The notes: generated by a model not told the origin, from the letters alone. DNA of 64,000 nucleotides from Salibacter sp031581065 (GCF_031581065.1 NZ_JAVLBN010000006.1:22890-86889); one strand, 5' to 3'; shown: positions 1 to 8,544, numbered from the stretch's first letter. Translations and numbers: made by a program.

Positions 1-1561
1 CAGCACACATTTCATCAAAGAGTTGTTTCTTAGTTGTAATTTGACGTTCTTCAGGTAAATACCAGGCGGCTCCAAGACTTCTACCACGCGGTACAATTGT
101 CACTTTAACGAGTGGTGAAGCGTGTTCAAGCAACCAACTTACAGTTGCGTGACCGGCTTCGTGAAAAGCGATTGTTTTCTTTTCCTCTGGAGTAATGATC
201 TTGCTTTTCTTTTCGAGTCCGGCAATGATTCTATCAACCGCATCGAGGAAATCTTGCTTATCGATTTCTTTTTTCTTCTTACGAGCAGCTATGAGGGCAG
301 CTTCGTTACAGAGGTTGGCAATTTCAGCTCCACTAAACCCTGGTGTTTGACTTGCAAGAAATTCAATATCAACGCTATCCTTCAGCTTTAAGGGCTTCAA
401 GTGGACTTTGAATATCGCTTTACGTTCTTCTTTTTCAGGGAGGTCAACATTAATTTGACGGTCAAAACGTCCCGGGCGTAACAGTGCTCTATCCAGAACA
501 TCAGCGCGGTTTGTTGCTGCTAAAATGATGACACCACTATTAGTACCAAAACCATCCATTTCAGTGAGTAGCTGGTTCAATGTATTTTCGCGTTCATCAT
601 TAGATCCCTGCATTGCGTTTTTACCACGGGCTCTTCCTATTGCATCAATTTCATCGATAAAGATAATACAGGGTGCTTTTTCTTTAGCCTGTTTAAAGAG
701 GTCACGAACACGAGATGCTCCAACACCTACAAACATTTCAACAAAATCTGAACCGGAAAGTGAGAAAAATGGAACCTGTGCTTCACCGGCAACTGCTTTT
801 GCGAGCAATGTTTTTCCTGTACCTGGAGGTCCAACGAGTAATGCACCCTTTGGAATTTTAGCACCTAAAGTAGTATAGCGTTTTGGATTTTTGAGGAAAT
901 CAACAATTTCCATCACTTCCTCTTTTGCTTCTTCAAGACCGGCAACATCTTTGAAGTTGATTTTAACTCCCTGTTCCTTATCGAAAAGAGTGGCTTTTGA
1001 TTTCCCAATGTTGAAAATTTGACCGCCAGGACCACCGCCACCGCTCATTCTGCGCATGATCAGTATCCAGAGACCAAACATCAAACCTATTGGTATCAAC
1101 CAGCCGAGAATATCTCTTCCCCAGTTGTCCTGTTGAATAAAGTCGTATGATAAATCGTATTTCGTTTGCCACTCATCTAGTTGTTGAGTGAAGAAATCAC
1201 CCTTTGGAGGAGTGAACTCAAAGTGAGGGCCCTTTTGAGAGTTTTCTCCAATTAAAGGTTGTTGAAGTTTATCTTCATATTTTTCAAGAGACTCAGCCTT
1301 GATAAACACCTTTGCCTTTTCATAATTGTAAATAATAACCTTATTTACGTCACCATCCTGTACCATTTCCTTGAATTTTGGAAATGTAGTTGGTGTAAGA
1401 GTAGGGCCCCAGTTGAACAAGTTTAGCGAAATGAGTACTACAGCTATGATAGCGTAGATCCAATAAAAATTAAAGTTATTTTTCTTGTTGTTCTTGTTTG
1501 GCGGCTTGGGAATATTACCCTTAACTCTATTCGAGCGCTTAGAATTTTGTTGTTTGCTCAT
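1..1561 (-). CDS. ftsH: ATP-dependent zinc metalloprotease FtsH (3' end outside window)
   Basis: Membrane-anchored AAA+ protease that degrades misassembled membrane proteins and short-lived regulators. About 520 residues are visible and the C-terminus is cut by the left window edge. Order: a basic cytoplasmic tail, TM1 (about residues 30-48), a periplasmic domain, TM2 (about 127-146), the glycine-rich linker MSGGGGPGG, Walker A GPPGTGKT (about 245-252), Walker B FIDEIDAIG, the SRH segment ending RPGRFDR, then the protease zinc motif HEAGH (about 465-469). The ATG at 1561 gives the lysine/asparagine-rich start MSKQQNSKRS. It lies 15 nt downstream of rsfS and is probably co-transcribed with it. 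No anomaly seen in the visible part. Confidence 0.97.
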   Translation of the reverse strand, partial: MSKQQNSKRSNRVKGNIPKPPNKNNKKNNFNFYWIYAIIAVVLISLNLFNWGPTLTPTTFPKFKEMVQDGDVNKVIIYNYEKAKVFIKAESLEKYEDKLQQPLIGENSQKGPHFEFTPPKGDFFTQQLDEWQTKYDLSYDFIQQDNWGRDILGWLIPIGLMFGLWILIMRRMSGGGGPGGQIFNIGKSKATLFDKEQGVKINFKDVAGLEEAKEEVMEIVDFLKNPKRYTTLGAKIPKGALLVGPPGTGKTLLAKAVAGEAQVPFFSLSGSDFVEMFVGVGASRVRDLFKQAKEKAPCIIFIDEIDAIGRARGKNAMQGSNDERENTLNQLLTEMDGFGTNSGVIILAATNRADVLDRALLRPGRFDRQINVDLPEKEERKAIFKVHLKPLKLKDSVDIEFLASQTPGFSGAEIANLCNEAALIAARKKKKEIDKQDFLDAVDRIIAGLEKKSKIITPEEKKTIAFHEAGHATVSWLLEHASPLVKVTIVPRGRSLGAAWYLPEERQITTKKQLFDEMCA

Positions 1562-1576
1562 TCAATATTGTTTCTG

Positions 1577-1945
1577 TTAATCTTCAATAGTTGAAACTTT
1601 GGCATCAGCCCAAAGATCTTCCAAATTATAGAACTCACGAACGCTTTCCTGAAAAATGTGAACCACAACATTGAAATAATCAATAATAATCCATTCAGCA
1701 TTTTGAGTTCCTTCTACATGCCAGGGTTTTTCAGCGAGGTGTTCACGAACTTCATCCTGTACAGAATCAGCTAGTGAAGCAACATTAGTGTTCGAAGAAC
1801 CGTGGCAAATAACGAAATAATCACTTACCGAGTTACTGATGTCACGCAAATCAAGTAATTTAATTTCTTTTCCTTTGCGTTCTTTAAGCCCTAAAACGGC
1901 TGTTTCAGCTAATTGAGTTGAAGTAGTTTCGTTTTCTTTCGTCAT
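1577..1945 (-). CDS. rsfS: Ribosomal silencing factor RsfS (Iojap/YbeB family)
   Basis: 122 residues, the usual length for RsfS. The family binds uL14 on the 50S subunit and blocks subunit joining when nutrients are poor. Family features visible include the central YFVICHGSSNTNVASLADSV segment and the C-terminal WHVEGTQNAEWIIIDYFNVVVHIF segment. The ATG at 1945 follows a TATTTTTG -7 element by about 20 nt. It is the first gene of a leftward unit with ftsH. The pairing rsfS-ftsH, with birA divergent, is a familiar Bacteroidota arrangement. Confidence 0.95.
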   Translation of the reverse strand: MTKENETTSTQLAETAVLGLKERKGKEIKLLDLRDISNSVSDYFVICHGSSNTNVASLADSVQDEVREHLAEKPWHVEGTQNAEWIIIDYFNVVVHIFQESVREFYNLEDLWADAKVSTIED

Positions 1946-1964
1946 TCTTATTGTGTTCAGCCTG

Positions 1965-1972
1965 CAAAAATA
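1965..1972 (-). promoter_or_regulatory. Bacteroidota -7 promoter element for rsfS-ftsH
   Basis: TATTTTTG on the minus strand matches the TAnnTTTG consensus and sits 20 nt before the rsfS ATG. No clear TTTG at -33 was found, so the call rests on the -7 match and its position. Confidence 0.55.
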
Positions 1973-2023
1973 GGAATTTCGATTGATGACAGTCTTTCAT
2001 ATTATGATATCTCTTGAATAGAT

Positions 2024-2776
2024 ATGAATACATTATTTACAGGTCAAAATATTATCCATCTTCAACGTGTCGATTCTACCAATCGTTACGCACTACAACT
2101 CCTGTCAAAACAAAATGTTCCAGAAGGAACTGTAATTTGGACTGATGAACAGTATAAGGGGCGTGGACAGCGCGGAAATAGCTGGGTCACTCAGGCACAC
2201 CAAAACCTCACTTTTAGCGTAGTATTGTATCCGCGGTTTTTAGCACCAGATGATCATTTTCTTTTGAATAAACTGGTTACTGTTGCTTTAAAGCGTTTGT
2301 TGCGAGATAAACTTTACGAAGACGTTCAAATAAAATGGCCTAACGATATTTTCGTTCAGAACCTCAAGACAGCCGGGATCTTAATCGAAAATTCGTGGAA
2401 GGGAAACAGAATAGGAAGTAGCGTAACTGGTGTGGGGTTAAATGTCAATCAGGTTGAATTTGGTGATACAGCAAATAACGCAACATCACTCAAGCAACAA
2501 ACCGGAAAGTTTTTTGAGTTGAGATTTTTATTAGAAGAGTTTTGTCAAATTCTCGAACACCTCTACATCAGGTTAAAAGAAAACCCTCAATCGTTGGATA
2601 AAGAATTTGAAAGAAGCCTTTTTGGTCTGAACCAGTGGAAAAAATATGAAGTCAACGGAGAGCAGGCAGAGCTAAAAGTAACTGGCGTGAGTAAGCAGGG
2701 CCGACTCATGGTTGAAGACAAAACCGGCAAGCCGATGAAATTCGAAATTAAAGAAATTACGCTTATCCGTGATTAG
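2024..2776 (+). CDS. birA: Biotin--[acetyl-CoA-carboxylase] ligase
   Basis: 250 residues. It activates biotin to biotinyl-AMP and transfers it to the lysine of a biotin carrier protein. Motifs: STNRYALQLL near residue 18, the biotin/adenylate loop GRGQRGNSW (about 46-54), WPNDIFV (about 106) and the AGILIENSW strand (about 118). There is no N-terminal helix-turn-helix, so unlike E. coli BirA it should be a ligase only. It is divergent from rsfS and overlaps the convergent SRPBCC-like gene by 14 nt. A client carboxylase subunit (accC) lies at 36350; no biotin carrier gene is in the window. Confidence 0.93.
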   Translation: MNTLFTGQNIIHLQRVDSTNRYALQLLSKQNVPEGTVIWTDEQYKGRGQRGNSWVTQAHQNLTFSVVLYPRFLAPDDHFLLNKLVTVALKRLLRDKLYEDVQIKWPNDIFVQNLKTAGILIENSWKGNRIGSSVTGVGLNVNQVEFGDTANNATSLKQQTGKFFELRFLLEEFCQILEHLYIRLKENPQSLDKEFERSLFGLNQWKKYEVNGEQAELKVTGVSKQGRLMVEDKTGKPMKFEIKEITLIRD

Positions 2777-3161
2777 CTGCTAATTTATCGGCCAGCATGT
2801 TGAAGAAGTTTGTCAAAGGCTTTTCAACCATCGCTTTCATAAACGGATTCATCTTGCCGTCAAAAAGGATTTTAGCAGTAGTGTCATCACCCTTTTCATC
2901 GAGATTGATCGTAAGGGTAAAATCAAAAGGGTTTTTCCCTTCAGATTCCATAACCACTTTGGAAGAGTCTTCTGAAGACTTGCGCATTCCAATTTTTGCG
3001 AGTCCTTTTATTTGAAACCGACATGAGTCCTCATCTGATTCCCAGTCTGAAATTTTATCTTCAGGCATTAATTTTTGAAGGTTGTTCAGGTTGCCCAAAA
3101 ACTGTGATATAGTTGATGATTTCTCATTTATCGTAACTTCTTTGCTTTCTATCTTAGCCAT
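2763..3161 (-). CDS. SRPBCC-fold (START-like) protein of unknown ligand
   Basis: 132 residues, no signal peptide. The pattern resembles polyketide cyclase/START-like proteins: an opening strand (ESKEVTINEKSSTI), a short helical segment around LGNLNNLQKLMPEDK, several amphipathic strands and a long C-terminal helix (MVEKPLTNFFNMLADKLAAN). Such folds bind hydrophobic ligands, but nothing here points to a substrate. Its stop overlaps the end of birA, and its start is 2 nt after the pyrE stop on the same strand, so pyrE and this gene probably form one transcript. The fold assignment is by pattern, not by search. Confidence 0.7.
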   Translation of the reverse strand: MAKIESKEVTINEKSSTISQFLGNLNNLQKLMPEDKISDWESDEDSCRFQIKGLAKIGMRKSSEDSSKVVMESEGKNPFDFTLTINLDEKGDDTTAKILFDGKMNPFMKAMVEKPLTNFFNMLADKLAANHG

Positions 3162-3163
3162 TG

Positions 3164-3811
3164 TTATTTTTTAGGTGTCCATTCAGAAGGGTTATCTCTC
3201 CAGTTCCTTAAGACTTCTACATCTTCTTGTTTTATGTAATTTGATTCGAGAGCTTTTTCGATGAGGGCATTGTAATTTGAAAGCGTGTAATAAGGACATT
3301 GAGCTTCTCGCAAGTTTTTTCTCGCCAGGTCAAAACCATAAGAGAAAATTGAAACCATACCTTTTACAGCACTTCCGTTATCTTTCAAAGCTTTGATAGC
3401 TTTCATGCTGCTTCCTCCCGTAGAGATGAGATCTTCAATGACAATTACACTTTGGTCTTTACCAAGAACACCCTCTATTTGATTCGTCATCCCGTGTTTT
3501 TTTGCCTCAGGTCTAACGTAAACAAACGGTAGCCCCATTTCCTGAGCTACCAGAACTCCCTGAGGAATACCACCGGTTGCAACACCGGCAATCACATCAG
3601 GTCGGCCAAAGTGAGCATCAATGGTTTTGACGAACTCCTGCCTGATGAAGTTTCTGATTTTGGGATAAGAAAGCGTTTTGCGGTTATCGCAATAAATAGG
3701 CGATTGCCAACCACTCGACCACTGAAAAGGGTCGTTCGGGTTCAAAACAACTGCTTTGATTTGCAATAAAAATTCCGCTACTTTGAGGGCCGAATCATCA
3801 AGAATATTCAT
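3164..3811 (-). CDS. pyrE: Orotate phosphoribosyltransferase
   Basis: Converts orotate and PRPP to OMP in pyrimidine synthesis. 215 residues from the ATG at 3811. An upstream in-frame GTG at 3817 is possible, but the -7 element overlaps it. The PRPP-binding motif VIVIEDLISTGGSS is clear, with YVRPEAKKHGMTNQIEG upstream for the catalytic lysine loop. It is the first gene before the SRPBCC-like gene. The divergent NUDIX gene starts only 8 nt away, so each promoter must lie inside the neighbour's coding sequence or at its very start. Confidence 0.96.
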   Translation of the reverse strand: MNILDDSALKVAEFLLQIKAVVLNPNDPFQWSSGWQSPIYCDNRKTLSYPKIRNFIRQEFVKTIDAHFGRPDVIAGVATGGIPQGVLVAQEMGLPFVYVRPEAKKHGMTNQIEGVLGKDQSVIVIEDLISTGGSSMKAIKALKDNGSAVKGMVSIFSYGFDLARKNLREAQCPYYTLSNYNALIEKALESNYIKQEDVEVLRNWRDNPSEWTPKK

Positions 3812-3816
3812 ACACA

Positions 3817-3824
3817 CAAATGTA
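3817..3824 (-). promoter_or_regulatory. Possible -7 element for pyrE
   Basis: TACATTTG on the minus strand fits TAnnTTTG and ends 5 nt before the pyrE ATG. That would make the pyrE mRNA nearly leaderless. No good -33 element is visible. Confidence 0.4.
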
Positions 3825-4452
3825 TAAAGTTTTCGTAAAAAACCGGCCCGTTATCTTAACTGATAGGCCAGATCAATTTATTGAGACCTCATTTGAGAAG
3901 CATCGGTTTGTTTCCAAGAAAAAACTTGAACTACAAATCGAAGCTTTTGAGCACGAAAAAGCAGCTATTGGTTTGATGGTTTTTCACTATGATCTTGATG
4001 AGTTGTTTTATTATTTCAGAAGAATATGTCGCTTTGTTAAGGCTGCAGGAGGTGTAGTGCAAAACAAGGATGACGAACTGCTTTTCATTTTTAGGAAGCA
4101 TAAGTGGGACTTGCCAAAAGGCAAACTCGATAGTGACGAGCATCCCAGAGAAGCGGCCCTTCGTGAAGTTCAGGAAGAATGTGGCGTAGGTAGGCTGAGA
4201 ATTGAAGATAAGCTGTGCGACACTTATCACACATATTGGGAAGATGGGCGAAGGGTTCTGAAAAAGACCTATTGGTTCACGATGAAAACAAATTATGAAG
4301 GCCGTTTAATTCCTCAGTTAGAAGAGGATATCACGGATGTGAAGTGGCTCAAGCAGGCCGATTTAAATGTTGTGAGTGAAAATACTTACAGAGCAATAAA
4401 CGATGTTGTGGAAATATTCAACAACCCTAATCTTCCTTATAATCGCGAATAA
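3820..4452 (+). CDS. NUDIX hydrolase
   Basis: 210 residues with a complete NUDIX box: GKLDSDE, seven residues, then REVQEECGV (about residues 107-129), which supplies the metal-binding glutamates for hydrolysing nucleoside-diphosphate-linked substrates. An N-terminal extension of about 70 residues precedes the core (FVKAAGGVVQNKDDELLFIFRKHKWDLPKGK). The family is broad (8-oxo-dGTP, ADP-ribose, diadenosine polyphosphates) and the substrate cannot be told from the motif. It is divergent from pyrE, and its 3' end overlaps the convergent thioredoxin-fold gene by 26 nt. Confidence 0.93.
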   Translation: MYKVFVKNRPVILTDRPDQFIETSFEKHRFVSKKKLELQIEAFEHEKAAIGLMVFHYDLDELFYYFRRICRFVKAAGGVVQNKDDELLFIFRKHKWDLPKGKLDSDEHPREAALREVQEECGVGRLRIEDKLCDTYHTYWEDGRRVLKKTYWFTMKTNYEGRLIPQLEEDITDVKWLKQADLNVVSENTYRAINDVVEIFNNPNLPYNRE

Positions 4453-5836
4453 TCTCAAAGTCTTTTACACCATCTTCGCCTGAATTGATAATAGCATCGA
4501 AGTAACCGATCATTCTATTAGGCTCGTAAGCCGGTGAAAGAGCTAATTTACCATCGGGATCAACCAGGAAATACATCGGGAAGGATCTTACTGAATATCG
4601 TTCGAGCAAGCTGAACTTTTTATTGTAATGGATAATCTGCCAGGGGTAATTGTGGTTCTGAACAAAGCTGTAAAAGTCTTCCTGATTGCGATCTCCTGAA
4701 ATACTGAGGAATGCAATTTTGTTTTTGTATTTCGAGTGAATTTGATTCATGAAAATCAAGTCTTCAACTGCTGCATCATTCCATGTTGTCCAGAACTGGA
4801 TATAAACGTAAGAACCTTTGAATTGATCTAATGTTACTGCGTTTCCGGAGGTGTCGTACAAACTGATAGCCGGTGCTTTACTCCATTTTTTTAGATGCGT
4901 CATGTCATCTAAGATACTCGAAGCAATTCTTTTTATAACTGGAGTTTCAGCATCTTCAATAGCTTGTTTGAGCAGTGTTTTTTTACGCGATGGTTTTACG
5001 TTTGGGAGCTCGTTAAAATGAAGTTTCGTAATAAGGGCAAGTTCGGCTAACTCGCGTCTTTCAAAAAGGGAATCAGTTAGGAATAAGTTGACAACAGCTT
5101 TAAATCCGCTGTAAACAATCAATGAATCGGTATAACGAGATTTATTGACGAGCAAAAAATGATCGGTATCACGATTGTAAACTTGCAAGAATAACGATAG
5201 ATAATCTGCTGACTCCGGTTTTATCGGGTCTGATTGAAAAATACTTTTCTTTACGCTATCTCGTGACGCACCTGAAAGAAGCTTGAGCGAGGTGACTTTG
5301 AATATTAGCTCTTCTTTTAGTTGAGGGTAGCTGTTATGTGCTTCGGTCAGAACCGAGGTGAGTGAGTCGTTGAATTCGCGAAGGTTTTTGGGGAATAACG
5401 TGTCTTTTTTTGGTGCCGGATTGCGCTGGATAAAATCGGCAATTGCGCTATCCTGAAACATAGCTGCCTCATATAAGTATTCAAAGTTTGTCGATGAACA
5501 GGGGTAATCAACTTCAACGGGAATTAGTTTATTGTTGAGGTCTTCAGGAGTTTTGAGTGTAAGCGGTTTATCGCATTTTTTGTCGTGAAAATACGGAGTG
5601 TACCGATCTTCAATCTTGAGGTAATAGAAGCCGGCTTCCGGCTCTGACCGAAAAGAAAAGCTTCCATCTTTACCAATTTGAGCTGAATCGAGCTTGTCGT
5701 AAGTTCCTGAAAGTGCTTCAACTGTTTTGAGCAGATAGATTTTTTGTCCGTAAAAACCTTTGATGGTTCCGCTCAGTTGAGCAGCGCTTAACAGAGGTAA
5801 AAGGACTATGAAAATTGAGAAAATTACACGCTTCAT
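4427..5836 (-). CDS. TlpA-like thioredoxin-fold envelope protein without CxxC
   Basis: 469 residues with an N-terminal signal peptide (residues 1-18, ending LLSAAQ). The N-terminal part resembles the DUF4369-type domain common before TlpA domains in Bacteroidota (LSGTIKGFYGQKIYLLK). The C-terminal third is a TlpA/AhpC-type thioredoxin fold (WSKAPAISLYDTSGNAVTLDQ..., FPMYFLVDPDGKLA). Where redox-active relatives have WC..C after FWTTW, this protein reads WNDAAV, so it has no catalytic cysteine pair and should not be a thiol-disulfide oxidoreductase. It follows coaD, with the stop and start sharing one base (TAATG). Two copies of the iterated GGNTCTGACC word lie inside it. Confidence 0.8.
   Translation of the reverse strand: MKRVIFSIFIVLLPLLSAAQLSGTIKGFYGQKIYLLKTVEALSGTYDKLDSAQIGKDGSFSFRSEPEAGFYYLKIEDRYTPYFHDKKCDKPLTLKTPEDLNNKLIPVEVDYPCSSTNFEYLYEAAMFQDSAIADFIQRNPAPKKDTLFPKNLREFNDSLTSVLTEAHNSYPQLKEELIFKVTSLKLLSGASRDSVKKSIFQSDPIKPESADYLSLFLQVYNRDTDHFLLVNKSRYTDSLIVYSGFKAVVNLFLTDSLFERRELAELALITKLHFNELPNVKPSRKKTLLKQAIEDAETPVIKRIASSILDDMTHLKKWSKAPAISLYDTSGNAVTLDQFKGSYVYIQFWTTWNDAAVEDLIFMNQIHSKYKNKIAFLSISGDRNQEDFYSFVQNHNYPWQIIHYNKKFSLLERYSVRSFPMYFLVDPDGKLALSPAYEPNRMIGYFDAIINSGEDGVKDFEIIRDYKED
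5345..5354 (-). repeat. Iterated word GGNTCTGACCR, copy 1
   Basis: GGTTCTGACC followed by G on the minus strand. Inside the thioredoxin-fold gene, where it encodes Val-Leu-Thr on the coding strand. Confidence 0.85.
5640..5649 (+). repeat. Iterated word GGNTCTGACCR, copy 2
   Basis: GGCTCTGACC followed by G on the plus strand. On the coding (minus) strand of the thioredoxin-fold gene it encodes Arg-Ser-Glu-Pro. Confidence 0.85.
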
Positions 5837-6297
5837 TAACGAATGTTTTGCGGAAGAAATTGACTGGCGTTCCCGTTATTACGAATTATATCCCTAACTA
5901 TTGTTGAGGAAACGGCCGAGTGCTGTGGATTGCTCATCAAAAAGATGGTTTCCACATCAGGAACGAGCTTCGCATTCATGGTTGCAATGCTTTGTTCAAA
6001 TTCAAAATCTCCGGTTGTTCTTAAGCCACGAAGCAAAAAGTTTGCCTTTTTGTCTTTGCAGTATTCAACTGTAAGTCCTTTATAGGTGTCGACTTCAACT
6101 TTGTTGTTGTCTTTGAATGTTTTACGAAGCATTTCTAATCTTTCGTCAAGACTGTGCATGTACTTTTTGCTACTGTTGACTCCTATAGCTACAATTACTT
6201 TATCAAAAAGCTCGGTGCCACGATTGATAATATCTTCATGGCCAATAGTTATAGGATCAAAAGAACCCGGAAAAACCGCAATCTTAATTTCACTCAT
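5836..6297 (-). CDS. coaD: Phosphopantetheine adenylyltransferase
   Basis: Fourth step of coenzyme A synthesis: 4'-phosphopantetheine plus ATP to dephospho-CoA. 153 residues, the normal length. The nucleotidyltransferase motif is at the N-terminus (AVFPGSFDPITIGHEDII, with T/GxxH-type catalytic residues) and the ISSTxxR-like motif near the C-terminus reads VSSTIVRD. The start overlaps the rsmD stop by 4 nt (ATGA), so it is translationally coupled in the leftward operon DUF3822-rsmD-coaD. Confidence 0.97.
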   Translation of the reverse strand: MSEIKIAVFPGSFDPITIGHEDIINRGTELFDKVIVAIGVNSSKKYMHSLDERLEMLRKTFKDNNKVEVDTYKGLTVEYCKDKKANFLLRGLRTTGDFEFEQSIATMNAKLVPDVETIFLMSNPQHSAVSSTIVRDIIRNNGNASQFLPQNIR

Positions 6298-6827
6298 AAT
6301 TCAAATATTGAAAAATGGACATGTCCGTATGTCCGTTCTTCAACAAAGTTAGGAACCGTTTTGAATTGATGCGTTTTATCGTGCTCTATAATGAGTAATC
6401 CTTTTTGAGTTAAGAGGTCTTTTTCAAAAACAGTATTGATGAATTCGTGGTAATGCGGCCAGTTGTAAGGTGGATCAGCAAATATTATATCGAACTTGAT
6501 TTTCGCATTTTTCACGAATTTAACTGCATCGCGCTTGATGGCCTTGAAATTTTCAGTTTCCCATTCCTTCGATGTTTGAATGAGATGCTTAATGCATTTA
6601 GCGCTCATGTCAACACCGTAAACATCTTTTGCACCTCTGGACAAAAATTCAAAACTCATATTTCCCGATCCTGCAAAACAATCAAGGATGACTTTATCTT
6701 CAACACTGTACTGAGTTGTGAGAATATTAAAGAGCGATTCTTTTGCGAAGTTAGTCGTTGGCCTAACCGGCAGATTTTTAGGAGTAGTAATTTTTCTGCC
6801 TCTGTATTTACCGCTGATTATTCGCAC
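6294..6827 (-). CDS. rsmD: 16S rRNA (guanine-966 N2)-methyltransferase RsmD
   Basis: 177 residues, usual for RsmD. Opening MRIISGKYRGRKI is family-typical. The SAM-binding motif I reads VLDCFAGSGNMSFEFLSRGA (DCFAGSG), and the catalytic motif IV is FADPPY. It methylates G966-equivalent on the 30S head. It overlaps both neighbours: 10 nt with DUF3822 upstream and 4 nt with coaD downstream. The rsmD-coaD pairing is conserved across many bacteria. Confidence 0.96.
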   Translation of the reverse strand: MRIISGKYRGRKITTPKNLPVRPTTNFAKESLFNILTTQYSVEDKVILDCFAGSGNMSFEFLSRGAKDVYGVDMSAKCIKHLIQTSKEWETENFKAIKRDAVKFVKNAKIKFDIIFADPPYNWPHYHEFINTVFEKDLLTQKGLLIIEHDKTHQFKTVPNFVEERTYGHVHFSIFEL

Positions 6828-7648
6828 AATAGAGTACTTAATAATGTTGCTCCCACTCCTTTAGGGAGTGATTCCTGGAGGTCTTTACTCAATTCAAAAG
6901 AAGCGTCAAGCTCAATTGGAGAGAGTTTTGGGAGGTAGTTTTTCAAGGAATCGAGCTGATTCAGCTGCTTACTGGTTTGTACAGTATAATGAACTGGAGT
7001 GTTTTCAACTGAGATCTCTAATTGCTCCATAGAATAGAGCGTGTAGTAGGCTATATCAGCATCAGATGTTATTTTAAAAGAGTTGGAGTGGTACAATCCA
7101 TTTTTAAAAAAATAGATGTGAAACGCTTCATCAAAAATGTGAAGGAAAACAGCGTGATCTGATTTGGTATCGTTGAACACTGAGTGATAAGCCAGGGCAC
7201 TTCCGGCAGGGTGTAATACTGTTATTCCATTTTTGGTGAGATCTTGAAATGTAGATTGATCAACGCGATAAAGCAAGTTTGCTGTAAGGTTATTGATCAC
7301 CATCGATTTTTCTTTTTGGTTGGGTTTATCTCCCAGAATGAAGTTGAGATATTCGCTGTTGTTCTCTGGAGTAATTACACCTGTTGGAACAACAGTAAAC
7401 TGGTTGTTTTGAACGGCAACATGAAGCTTTTTTAACTGTAGTTCATTTATCAACTGCTTAAGAGATGTTGTATTTTCAGGTACATGAAAAACAAAGTACT
7501 CTTGAAACTCATTTGTTGATGAGTTAAACGAAGCAACAGTAAAGTGTTGAGCATCTAAAACAGCCACACCTGAACACAAAGAAGCAGCCTCTTTTGAAGG
7601 GCTGCTTCCAAAATGTTCAATACTATTTAAAGTCGTTGATCTATTCAA
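6818..7648 (-). CDS. DUF3822 family protein
   Basis: 276 residues without a signal peptide or membrane segment. Length, position immediately before rsmD, and the pattern of an ASKHA-like fold (a strand-rich N-terminal half, then a YRVDQSTFQDL/HSVFNDTKSDHAVFLHIFDEAFHIYFFKNG region) match the Bacteroidota DUF3822 family. Its function is not established. Overlap with rsmD suggests coupled translation. It starts 5 nt after the stop of the upstream membrane protein. Confidence 0.8.
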   Translation of the reverse strand: MNRSTTLNSIEHFGSSPSKEAASLCSGVAVLDAQHFTVASFNSSTNEFQEYFVFHVPENTTSLKQLINELQLKKLHVAVQNNQFTVVPTGVITPENNSEYLNFILGDKPNQKEKSMVINNLTANLLYRVDQSTFQDLTKNGITVLHPAGSALAYHSVFNDTKSDHAVFLHIFDEAFHIYFFKNGLYHSNSFKITSDADIAYYTLYSMEQLEISVENTPVHYTVQTSKQLNQLDSLKNYLPKLSPIELDASFELSKDLQESLPKGVGATLLSTLLCE

Positions 7649-7653
7649 CTGTA

Positions 7654-8421
7654 TTATCTTTCTTCACTCCAGTTACCAGATGTTGTTGGTTGAGAAAGCG
7701 ATCCAACCTGTAGAACATCTTCAGGATCAAAAGGATCAGTATCGGTAACCTGGAAAACGCTTACTTTCATACCACTTTCCCTTGTAAGAGTATCAGCTTT
7801 CAATTCAAATTTAGAACCATCTGTATAAGGTACGTACATTAAAGAATCAATTACGAGATCATGTTTGTCGTCTCTTAGATTCATGTAATCTTCATCGTAA
7901 ACATATTCTTTAGCCTGAACGAGAGAAGTGTCACGAGAGATAATTCCTCTTTTGATAGCTTCGAGCTCTGAAAGTGAGTCAGGAACAGTACCAAATTTTT
8001 TCACTACTGCTATACTGTCTTTCATGAGGAAGTTAAAAAGTGTGTCCCACTCACCAGTGTAACCACCGTATTGTTTTTTGTATTCTACTTCAGCCTGTCT
8101 TATATCTTTAAGACGTTGTATCACGGCAGAGTATCGCTTTGATTTTTCTTTACGAAAATCAATAGGCTCTTTAATGCTAATAAAGTTGAAGTAAAGTAAA
8201 ATAATGCTTAGTATGGCAAGTAATATAGAAATCACTGCACTAATTTTAGCATTGATAATACCCATTGCATTGAGTGTAACAAAAATCGCAATCAAAATGA
8301 TGCTGCCTCCACCTAACATGAAGCGCATGTCCTGACCGGTTACACCTCCAAAAATGATAACTGCTAATCCTGCAAGGAATAAGATTATTGCCGGTGCGAA
8401 ACGAGATATTGTTTCTTTCAT
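7654..8421 (-). CDS. Membrane protein of unknown function
   Basis: 255 residues. Three hydrophobic segments lie in the first 85 residues (about 9-27, 34-52, 59-83), followed by a soluble part that begins as a charged helix (RKEKSKRYSAVIQRLKDIRQAEVEYKKQYGGYTGEWDTLFNFL). This helix resembles the stretch after the membrane helix in pilin-like or type II secretion pseudopilin proteins, but the N-terminal layout is different. I do not recognise the family. It is the first gene of the operon leading to DUF3822, rsmD and coaD, and has a good promoter upstream. Confidence 0.75.
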   Translation of the reverse strand: MKETISRFAPAIILFLAGLAVIIFGGVTGQDMRFMLGGGSIILIAIFVTLNAMGIINAKISAVISILLAILSIILLYFNFISIKEPIDFRKEKSKRYSAVIQRLKDIRQAEVEYKKQYGGYTGEWDTLFNFLMKDSIAVVKKFGTVPDSLSELEAIKRGIISRDTSLVQAKEYVYDEDYMNLRDDKHDLVIDSLMYVPYTDGSKFELKADTLTRESGMKVSVFQVTDTDPFDPEDVLQVGSLSQPTTSGNWSEER

Positions 8422-8464
8422 CTTTTGCTTATTCTGTACGGTTTGTGTGAATTTTGAATGCCAA

Positions 8465-8493
8465 CAAACTTACAATTTTTTTTAAATGACAAA
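8465..8493 (-). promoter_or_regulatory. Promoter for the membrane protein-DUF3822-rsmD-coaD operon
   Basis: Minus-strand TAAGTTTG (8465-8472) matches TAnnTTTG, with TTTG at 8490-8493, 17 nt upstream, as the -33 element. The start codon is 44 nt downstream of the -7 element. Confidence 0.6.
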
Positions 8494-8544
8494 TACTCAT
8501 TCAATTCCTTAATATTGAAATGTGAAATTGGATGCTGAACATCT

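Noticed and set aside
525..878. Open frame antisense to ftsH (also 6447-6938, 33476-33838, 59434-59814 antisense to rsmD, purB and cysD)
   Set aside because: They lie opposite strongly conserved genes, have no recognisable domains and are explained by codon bias of the sense gene.
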